A stretch of DNA of 17,676 nucleotides from the NCBI GenBank assembly GCA_009787945.1, contig WQSI01000028.1, positions 1-17,676 on the forward strand, given 5' to 3'. Shown in pieces: positions 13,571 to 17,676 of the stretch (position 1 is the first letter of the stretch; each line of letters begins with the position of its first letter). The notes under the pieces were generated by a model that had not been told where the DNA came from, ran no database searches, and was given only the letters and a program-made list of their open reading frames with translations. This stretch comes from Defluviitaleaceae bacterium. Its GTDB lineage: Bacteria > Bacillota > Clostridia > Lachnospirales > WRAX01. The position numbers and the translations under genes are program-made.

Positions 13571-14494
13571 ATGGAAAAAAATATTTTGCTGAATGAATTA
13601 TTCGCACTTAACAACAGTGATGTCGGACAAATTGAACTTGTCAAAATAGGGCTTAGAAACCATTTGGAGGTTCATGGAAATGACCAACAGATAAAAAATG
13701 CCCTCCAAATTGTGGAAATTTGGACTTCTGAATCACAAGACAATGATTTTGATACAAGCTGTGACCTTGCAGACCCAATACTGCAAAGCTTGTTGAAAGA
13801 TGAAAGCAAGTGGGATATTAACGACATTAAAACCTTAGCAATTGTCCTTGATTATGCTGGTACATATGTTAAAGTCCATGAGCTTGCAGAGAAGCTTCTA
13901 AACAGATTAGAGGACTTTAGACGTGAAGAGCGATATGACAACATTAGGTTGGCGATATACACAAATGTTACTCTGCGTTTGCTAAGAGGAAAATATTTTG
14001 AATCTCACGACCTAGTGCCGCCTAAACAGTTGGAAGAGTGGTTTGATGAATACATAGACAAGGGCTTGGATTTGTGTGTCATAATTAACGCGCAACTTGA
14101 AAAAGCTGTCTTTCACATTCGCAAAGGTCTATTTCATCAAGATGACGACCTTATAAGCCGCGGTTTCTATCGTCTTAAAGAGCTTGGTGAGGAAGAGGTT
14201 TTCCGTATACTCAAAGATGCAGCCAACCAGTTTAGCTTTTTTGAAGGCATCAAGATGAGCAAACTCCAATCAGACAAAATAATCGGCGGAAACATTCGCA
14301 GAATACGCACTGAAGCGGGGATGACGATGAGAGAGCTTGCAGGGATGACAGACCTAACCATTCCCTACATATCATCTGTCGAGAACGGCATACGTGTTCC
14401 CAAGGGTTTCGGCGGGTTTGAGATTAACAAGGTTGCTGTTGCTTTAAATGTTCCATTGGAAGCTATTTTCGAGGGGCTTAATGAGCGCATTTAA
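13571..14494 (+). CDS. Helical-domain regulator with C-terminal XRE-type helix-turn-helix
   Basis: This is a 307-residue predicted cytoplasmic DNA-binding protein. Residues 239-300 form an XRE/Cro-type HTH: GGNIRRIRTEAGMTMRELAG, then MTDLTIPYISSVENGIRVP, then a closing ALNVPLEAIFEG. Residues 1-235 are predicted mostly alpha-helical and loosely TPR-like (DIKTLAIVLDYAGTYVKVHELAEKLL, RLAIYTNVTLRLLRGKYFESHDL), with no recognised domain. HTH at the C-terminus with a helical sensor in front is the reverse of the common RNPP/Rgg order. The ATG at 13571 is chosen over a TTG at 13445 because AAAAGGGG precedes it and the TTG frame lacks an RBS. Codon use and A/T content are more A-rich than in neighbouring genes, which may suggest acquisition. 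Confidence 0.75.
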   Translation: MEKNILLNELFALNNSDVGQIELVKIGLRNHLEVHGNDQQIKNALQIVEIWTSESQDNDFDTSCDLADPILQSLLKDESKWDINDIKTLAIVLDYAGTYVKVHELAEKLLNRLEDFRREERYDNIRLAIYTNVTLRLLRGKYFESHDLVPPKQLEEWFDEYIDKGLDLCVIINAQLEKAVFHIRKGLFHQDDDLISRGFYRLKELGEEEVFRILKDAANQFSFFEGIKMSKLQSDKIIGGNIRRIRTEAGMTMRELAGMTDLTIPYISSVENGIRVPKGFGGFEINKVAVALNVPLEAIFEGLNERI

Positions 14495-14509
14495 TTAATT
14501 TAGCATGGC

Positions 14510-14538
14510 AAAGGGCGCGTAATGCGCCTTTTTGCTTT
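14510..14538 (+). terminator. Intrinsic terminator of the HTH regulator unit
   Basis: The stem AAAGGGCGC / GCGCCTTTT has loop GTAAT and nine pairs including one G-T. It is followed by TTTTTGCTTTT and starts 15 bases after the regulator stop. It isolates the unit from pyrG. Confidence 0.82.
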
Positions 14539-14572
14539 TGCTATTTGGTGGTTAAATTTAATTTTAATTTAT

Positions 14573-14618
14573 TTGCGCCTGGGATTATTTTGTGGTATAA
14601 TGAAATTGATTGTATAAT
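14573..14618 (+). promoter_or_regulatory. Two overlapping candidate promoters for pyrG
   Basis: Two perfect TATAAT boxes occur at 14596-14601 and 14613-14618. Each has a TTG-containing -35 at 17 bases (TTGCGC at 14573; TTGTGG at 14590), only 3/6 matches. The leader to the ATG is 20-40 bases with no terminator hairpin and no GGGC-type start. The CTP-sensitive reiterative-transcription attenuation known for Bacillus pyrG is therefore not visible here. Confidence 0.55.
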
Positions 14619-14647
14619 ATTCGTTAAAACTTGGGGGGCGTACACAA

Positions 14648-16216
14648 ATGAAAAAGACAAAATTTGTATTTGTTACTGGCGGGGTTGCCAGCGGGCTTGG
14701 GAAGGGCATTACTGCCGCATCTTTGGGGCGGTTGTTGAAGGCGAGAGGGTACAAAATCGCTAATCAGAAGTTTGACCCTTATCTTAATGTGGACCCTAGC
14801 ATGATGAGCCCTATGCAGCATGGGGAGATTTTTGTGACGGAGGACGGGGCAGAATGCGACGCGGACGTGGGGCATTATGAGCGTTTTACTGACGAAAATC
14901 TGACGGTAAATTCTAATATAACCTCTGGGAAAATTTATTCCAGCGTGATACAAAAGGAGCGTAATGGGGATTATGACGGGAAAACCGTCCAAATTATCCC
15001 TCATATCACTGACCATATTAAGTTTTTGATGCAGAAGGTGGCAGAGAGCGGCGACAAGGACGTTATTATCACGGAAATTGGCGGCACGGTGGGGGATATG
15101 GAATCCCACGCTTTTATTGAAGCTATCCGCCAGCTGGCTTTTGATGTTGGGCGGGAAAATGTGCTATATGTTCATGTGACCTTGTTGCCCTATCTTGAAA
15201 AGGGCGGGGAAATTAAGACCAAGCCCACCCAGCACAGCGTTAAAGAGCTGTTAAGCCTTGGTATTCAGCCTGATATGATAGTTTGCCGCACGGAAATTCC
15301 CCTTGAAGCGGATATTAAGGATAAGATTGCCTTATATTGTAATGTTCCTAAAGAGTGCATCATCGAAAATGCAGACTGCGACAGCCTGTATCAAGTGCCC
15401 CTTTGTTTGGAAGAAGAAAACTTTGCCCAGGTGGCTTTGCGCCGCTTGGGGCTTCAAGACCGCATGCCAGACCTGTCTGAATGGCAGGCTATTTTGGACA
15501 AGGCTAAGGAAGCTACTAAGCACGTTAAAATATCTTTCGTTGGCAAATATACCGTGTTGCCAGACGCTTATTTGTCGTTGATTGAAGCTGTGAAGGCGGC
15601 AAGCTTTGAAGTTGGAGTGGATGTGGAGATTAATTGGGTGGCATCAGAGCTGATGGAAGAGGGGCAGAGCCACCTTCTGGAGGACTCTGCTGGCATCATC
15701 ATCTGCGGCGGCTTTGGTCCTCGTGGGTCTGAGGGTAAGGTTCTTGCTGCGAAGTTTGCCCGCGAAAATGGCGTGCCTTGCCTTGGCATCGGCATGGGCA
15801 TGGAAGCCATGGCGATTGAGTTTGCCCGCGGCGTTATGGGGCTTGACCGCGCCAACTCTGCCGAATTTGACGAAACCACAGAACACGCCATTTTCGTAAA
15901 CCCTGGCAAAGGACTACGCAAGGGGGCGCATACCTGTACCCTCACCGAAGGCACACTCGCCCACAAAATCTATGGGCAGACCGAGATTAGCGAACGCCAC
16001 CGCCACCGCTATGAATTTGACAGCACCTTCATCCCCGCCTTTGAAGCCGCAGGAATGACCATAAGCGGCAAAGGCAAAGGGGGCAACCTCGCCGAAATCC
16101 TCGAAATCGCCAACCACCCCTTCTACCTGGGCATCATCGCCCACCCCCAATTTAAATCCCGCCCAAACCGCCCCCACCCGATTTTTGTTAGGTTTTTGGA
16201 GGTTTGTAATGGGTAA
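14648..16216 (+). CDS. pyrG: CTP synthase with degenerate glutaminase domain
   Basis: CTP synthase makes CTP from UTP, ATP and ammonia, with ammonia normally produced from glutamine by a C-terminal class I amidotransferase domain. The synthase half (about 1-270) looks intact: P-loop GGVASGLGKGITAASLG (11-27), KFDPYLNVDP, HGEIFVTEDGAE, ITEIGGTVGDMES, KTKPTQHSVKELLSLGIQPD. The amidotransferase half is altered. The nucleophile motif normally reading GIC.GMQ is GIGMGME, putting Gly at 382. The HPEF motif is HPQF, putting Gln at 501 beside His499. The usual GGTMRLG segment is replaced by a shorter PGKGLRKG. GGFGPRG and ERHRHRYE remain. At 522 residues it is slightly short for the family. Glutamine-dependent activity is probably lost, leaving ammonia-dependent activity. 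A run of six G is the only SD. The downstream membrane protein gene overlaps it by 8 bp. Confidence 0.93.
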   Translation: MKKTKFVFVTGGVASGLGKGITAASLGRLLKARGYKIANQKFDPYLNVDPSMMSPMQHGEIFVTEDGAECDADVGHYERFTDENLTVNSNITSGKIYSSVIQKERNGDYDGKTVQIIPHITDHIKFLMQKVAESGDKDVIITEIGGTVGDMESHAFIEAIRQLAFDVGRENVLYVHVTLLPYLEKGGEIKTKPTQHSVKELLSLGIQPDMIVCRTEIPLEADIKDKIALYCNVPKECIIENADCDSLYQVPLCLEEENFAQVALRRLGLQDRMPDLSEWQAILDKAKEATKHVKISFVGKYTVLPDAYLSLIEAVKAASFEVGVDVEINWVASELMEEGQSHLLEDSAGIIICGGFGPRGSEGKVLAAKFARENGVPCLGIGMGMEAMAIEFARGVMGLDRANSAEFDETTEHAIFVNPGKGLRKGAHTCTLTEGTLAHKIYGQTEISERHRHRYEFDSTFIPAFEAAGMTISGKGKGGNLAEILEIANHPFYLGIIAHPQFKSRPNRPHPIFVRFLEVCNG

Positions 16217-16892
16217 AGCAAAGCAAAAGCGTAAAAAACGACCACCAATGTTAAAGTTTTTGTTGGTGTACGCTGCAATAATACTTGCTGTACCTTTTTT
16301 GATGATGATACCTTTCATAAACAATTGGGCGCAAATTTACTTGGCTTCTCTTGGTGATTTACGAGTGGCTTTTATAGGTTTTGCAGGCTCTTCTTTGGGC
16401 GGCATCGTAGCCATTTTTGGTTCGATGTGGATACAGGATAACATCCGTAAAAAACAAAAGGAAAGCGACTTGCGCAAAAGTGCCTTTGTGATTTACCACG
16501 ATTTTAAGCTGGCATTTGATGATTTGTTGCCTTTTTACCAAGAATTAATTAGAAGCGAAGGCACGATAGGGTCGTATCACGCTAACATCCACAGAAAATT
16601 GGACAGTAATGTAAATTCACAGCTTTATTTAGATGCGAATTGGATAAACAATGTAGCTACACTTATGGATTTTGATGATAGTGATTTAGTAGAGAGAATA
16701 TATAAGACCTATGGCGATTTAAATGATTTTAATAAAGTTATTTCTAAGGAAATTAAGGGAGTAAACGCCTTCAACGTCATTAATAGATGTGAAAAGTATT
16801 TTGATAAAACATATGAGGGAGAAATATGGAGTGCAACCGTTAATGACAAAATTTTGAAAGTTTTGTGGGATTATGCAAGCATTAATCCATAA
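16209..16892 (+). CDS. Small membrane protein of unknown function, coupled to pyrG
   Basis: The protein has 227 residues with a basic N-terminus (MGKAKQKRKKRPP), two predicted membrane helices (about 15-37 and 52-76), then a ~150-residue polar, helical cytoplasmic tail starting IQDNIRKKQKESDLRKSAF. No family is recognised. The ATG at 16209 is chosen because TGGAGG lies six bases upstream within the end of pyrG. The genes overlap by 8 bp, so translation is likely coupled. Base composition is more A/T-rich than pyrG and the -35 of the toxin-antitoxin RNA begins 8 bp after its stop. This layout resembles small membrane proteins near mobile or defence-type loci, but no function is claimed. Confidence 0.65.
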   Translation: MGKAKQKRKKRPPMLKFLLVYAAIILAVPFLMMIPFINNWAQIYLASLGDLRVAFIGFAGSSLGGIVAIFGSMWIQDNIRKKQKESDLRKSAFVIYHDFKLAFDDLLPFYQELIRSEGTIGSYHANIHRKLDSNVNSQLYLDANWINNVATLMDFDDSDLVERIYKTYGDLNDFNKVISKEIKGVNAFNVINRCEKYFDKTYEGEIWSATVNDKILKVLWDYASINP

Positions 16893-16900
16893 TTTTATGC

Positions 16901-16929
16901 TTGATATTTTTCTGGTGGCGTGGTATAAT
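16901..16929 (+). promoter_or_regulatory. Promoter of antitoxin RNA, copy A
   Basis: TTGATA (16901-16906), 17 bases, then TATAAT (16924-16929), starting 8 bp after the upstream gene. It is near-consensus, as expected for an abundant antisense RNA. Confidence 0.82.
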
Positions 16930-16935
16930 ATAAAC

Positions 16936-17031
16936 ATAGGCATAAAAACAGAGCAATCGCAAAGCGGTTGACTTTGGTAATGGGGAATAGAAATAACCGC
17001 TATCTTGGTGGAGGGCGGTTATTTCTTTTTT
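16936..17031 (+). ncRNA. Antisense antitoxin RNA (RatA-like), copy A
   Basis: This is an inferred RNA of about 95 bases running from the 16901 promoter to a strong intrinsic terminator: a 12-bp stem AGAAATAACCGC (16989-17000) / GCGGTTATTTCT (17015-17026), then a T-run to 17031. It has no convincing ORF. It converges on the toxin gene at 17019-17126 and covers its last codons and 3' region. This is the arrangement of txpA/ratA-type systems, where the RNA pairs with the toxin mRNA 3' end and provokes its degradation. The 5' part contains GAGCAATCGCAAAGCGGTTG. The exact start is estimated from the promoter. Confidence 0.72.
16989..17031 (+). terminator. Terminator of antitoxin RNA A
   Basis: A 12-bp perfect stem with a 14-base loop is followed by TTTTT. 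The toxin stop codon (17021-17019, minus strand) lies inside the right arm. Confidence 0.85.
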
Positions 17032-17126
17032 AGAAATGTGTCAATTATGTAAATCATTAGTGTAATAAGTGCGATGACGAAGGTCATTGTTGCGAAAATC
17101 ACTATGAATGTTTCAGAAATTGACAT
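17019..17126 (-). CDS. TxpA-like type I toxin (holin-like toxin family), copy A
   Basis: This 35-residue hydrophobic peptide starts MSISETFIVIFATMTFVIAL and ends IDTFLKKK. It has a polar N-terminus with a Ser-Glu, one membrane helix of about 22 residues and a basic Lys tail. This matches the short Hol-Tox type peptides of Firmicutes, including B. subtilis TxpA, which insert in the membrane and are poisonous when not silenced. AGGAGGTG lies six bases before the ATG, a very strong RBS, yet that RBS is inside a hairpin (17134-17151). A convergent antisense RNA overlaps its 3' end. It differs from copy B at only three residues (S4F, T6I, T13A in the B sequence). Confidence 0.8.
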   Translation of the reverse strand: MSISETFIVIFATMTFVIALITLMIYIIDTFLKKK

Positions 17127-17133
17127 AAGCTTC

Positions 17134-17151
17134 ACCTCCTTTATAGGAGAT
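17134..17151 (-). promoter_or_regulatory. RBS-sequestering hairpin of toxin A
   Basis: On the minus strand, ATCTCCT-ATAA-AGGAGGT forms seven pairs including one G-T, trapping the entire SD of the toxin. Such hiding of the RBS is typical of type I toxin mRNAs. Confidence 0.72.
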
Positions 17152-17162
17152 TAGCCAACCGC

Positions 17163-17226
17163 TCAGCACTTTTGCTGCGCAAAAGTCACCCTTTCGGGTG
17201 TCCGACCTTCCTGTCGGTGCGACTTA
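17163..17226 (-). other. Structured 64-base insert in the toxin A leader (three hairpins)
   Basis: The two toxin leaders align on either side of this stretch. Copy B has only CTTG here (17531-17534), while copy A has 64 bases made almost entirely of three consecutive hairpins. Coordinates on the plus strand: ACTTTTGC / GCAAAAGT (17168-17186, 8 pairs), CACCC / GGGTG with a tetraloop that reads GAAA in the transcript (17187-17200), and CCGAC / GTCGG (17202-17217). No protein-coding signal was seen. Confidence 0.75.
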
Positions 17227-17247
17227 CTTTTTGATTGCTCCAAGATT

Positions 17248-17276
17248 ATTTTATCATTTTCTTGACATAAAGTCAA
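17248..17276 (-). promoter_or_regulatory. Promoter of toxin A
   Basis: On the minus strand, TTGACT (17276-17271), 17 bases, TAAAAT (17253-17248). The predicted leader is about 115 bases, long for a 35-codon gene. Its -35 lies within the spacer of the oppositely directed antitoxin B promoter. Confidence 0.8.
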
Positions 17277-17290
17277 CTGCGTGTTATAAT
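17262..17290 (+). promoter_or_regulatory. Promoter of antitoxin RNA, copy B
   Basis: TTGACA (17262-17267), 17 bases, TATAAT (17285-17290), a perfect consensus promoter. With the toxin A -35 it forms the palindrome TTGACATAAAGTCAA (17262-17276), so the two polymerase sites overlap. Confidence 0.87.
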
Positions 17291-17296
17291 ATGTTT

Positions 17297-17399
17297 AGAG
17301 AAATAAAACAGAGCAATCGCAAAGCGGTTGGCTTTAGAAATGGGTTAAATTTAAATCAAAATAACCGCTTTCCTTGGCTTGGGGCGGTTATTTCTTTTT
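17297..17399 (+). ncRNA. Antisense antitoxin RNA (RatA-like), copy B
   Basis: This is an inferred RNA of about 100 bases from the 17262 promoter to a terminator with a 10-bp stem AAATAACCGC (17359-17368) / GCGGTTATTT (17384-17393) followed by CTTTTT. It shares GAGCAATCGCAAAGCGGTTG (17311-17330) and the terminator with copy A. The middle part (about 17334-17358) differs strongly from copy A, which may give the two RNAs separate target preference. It overlaps the 3' end of toxin B. Confidence 0.72.
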
Positions 17400-17495
17400 C
17401 AGAAATGTGTCAATTATGTAAATCATTAGTGTGATAAGCGCGATGACGAAGGTCATTGCTGCGAAAATCACTATGAATATTTCAAAAATTGACAT
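17388..17495 (-). CDS. TxpA-like type I toxin (holin-like toxin family), copy B
   Basis: This 35-residue peptide starts MSIFEIFIVIFAAMTFVIAL and ends IDTFLKKK, the paralogue of toxin A. Same layout: short polar start, one membrane helix, Lys-rich end, stop codon inside the antitoxin terminator stem. The RBS is GGGGGTG six bases before the ATG, sequestered in CTCCC-GAAA-GGGGG (17504-17517). The two genes lie exactly 369 bp apart, so they arose by tandem duplication. The reading frame is intact and most nucleotide differences are silent or conservative, which argues for selection on the peptide. Confidence 0.8.
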   Translation of the reverse strand: MSIFEIFIVIFAAMTFVIALITLMIYIIDTFLKKK

Positions 17496-17503
17496 AAGCT
17501 TCA

Positions 17504-17517
17504 CCCCCTTTCGGGAG
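17504..17517 (-). promoter_or_regulatory. RBS-sequestering hairpin of toxin B
   Basis: On the minus strand, CTCCC-GAAA-GGGGG gives five pairs (one G-T) with a GNRA tetraloop over the toxin SD. Relative to copy A, the loop-closing pair changes from T-A to C-G, a compensatory change that keeps the stem. Confidence 0.7.
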
Positions 17518-17555
17518 ATTAGCCAACCGCCTTGCTTTTTGATTGCTCCAAAAAT

Positions 17556-17584
17556 ATTGTAACATCATCTCAATATAAAGTCAA
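17556..17584 (-). promoter_or_regulatory. Promoter of toxin B
   Basis: On the minus strand, TTGACT (17584-17579), 17 bases, TACAAT (17561-17556). The leader is about 55 bases to the ATG. Unlike copy A, no intact oppositely directed promoter overlaps it. Confidence 0.8.
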
Positions 17585-17607
17585 CTGTTATGTAAATCAT
17601 TATGGTT

Positions 17608-17676
17608 GTAGGGGCGTGCATTGTGCGCCCGATGCTGGGTAAACGTGGTTTTCATCAGCATTACGTTTGTGGGGTA
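17608..17676 (+). repeat. Palindromic GC-rich element, copy 7 (cut by window end)
   Basis: It begins GTAGGGGCGTGCATTGTGCGCCC, with a core GATGCTGGGTAAACGTGG ... ATTACGTTTGTGGGGTA. The right arm lies beyond the window. This copy is more diverged than copies 1-4. Confidence 0.82.

Noticed and set aside
14540..14647. CTP-sensitive attenuator in the pyrG leader
   Set aside because: There is no leader terminator hairpin after the promoters and no GGGC start; the only hairpin belongs to the upstream gene.
17198..17434. 78-codon plus-strand ORF across the toxin-antitoxin region
   Set aside because: It runs through promoters, the antitoxin RNA and its terminator and antisense to toxin B; there is no RBS, and it is explained by the RNA features.

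Overview
The window looks like chromosomal DNA from an endospore-forming member of the Firmicutes, most likely class Clostridia. Evidence: the 3' part of a spoIIR-type sporulation gene, an ECF sigma/zinc-finger anti-sigma pair, secreted proteins with S-layer homology (SLH) domains, a copper-amine-oxidase-type stalk domain, strong AGGAGG-type ribosome binding sites, near-consensus sigma-A promoters, and a TxpA-like type I toxin-antitoxin pair. No genus is claimed. No rRNA, tRNA, CRISPR array or transposase was seen.

Layout. 1-817: end of spoIIR (+) meeting a small membrane protein gene (-) tail to tail. 1032-2246: ECF sigma factor and overlapping membrane anti-sigma gene (-) with their own promoter. 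2394-4799: tightly overlapping aroB-lspA-rluD-type operon (-). 4800-5238: a gene-free repeat zone. 5239-6216 (-) and 6424-7371 (+): divergent genes for a secreted stalk-domain protein and a lipoprotein cyclophilin, each with a near-consensus promoter. 7610-12703 (+): a three-gene run of large SLH protein, Uma2-type nuclease-fold protein and second SLH protein. 12704-13330: a second gene-free repeat zone. 13397-14538 (+): a self-contained regulatory unit with a consensus promoter carrying an internal palindrome, a 28-codon leader ORF, a regulator with a C-terminal helix-turn-helix, and a terminator. 14573-16892 (+): pyrG with an overlapping small membrane protein gene. 16901-17584: two tandem type I toxin-antitoxin loci.

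A family of roughly 93-bp palindromic GC-rich elements (at least seven copies, the last cut by the window edge) and shorter 24-27 bp palindromes sit in nearly every larger intergenic gap. They generate most of the spurious reading frames there.

The most noteworthy observations are: (1) a CTP synthase whose glutaminase domain has lost the catalytic Cys (Gly382) and Glu (Gln501), predicting ammonia-only activity; (2) the duplicated toxin-antitoxin pair, absent from any simple ORF listing, with covarying RBS-sequestering hairpins, interlocked divergent promoters, potential 5'-3' mRNA pairing, and a triple-hairpin leader insertion in one copy; (3) the leader-peptide/C-terminal-HTH regulator unit, which has the layout of a possible peptide-linked or attenuated autoregulatory circuit. 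All functional claims are from reading the sequence and family knowledge; no searches were run.
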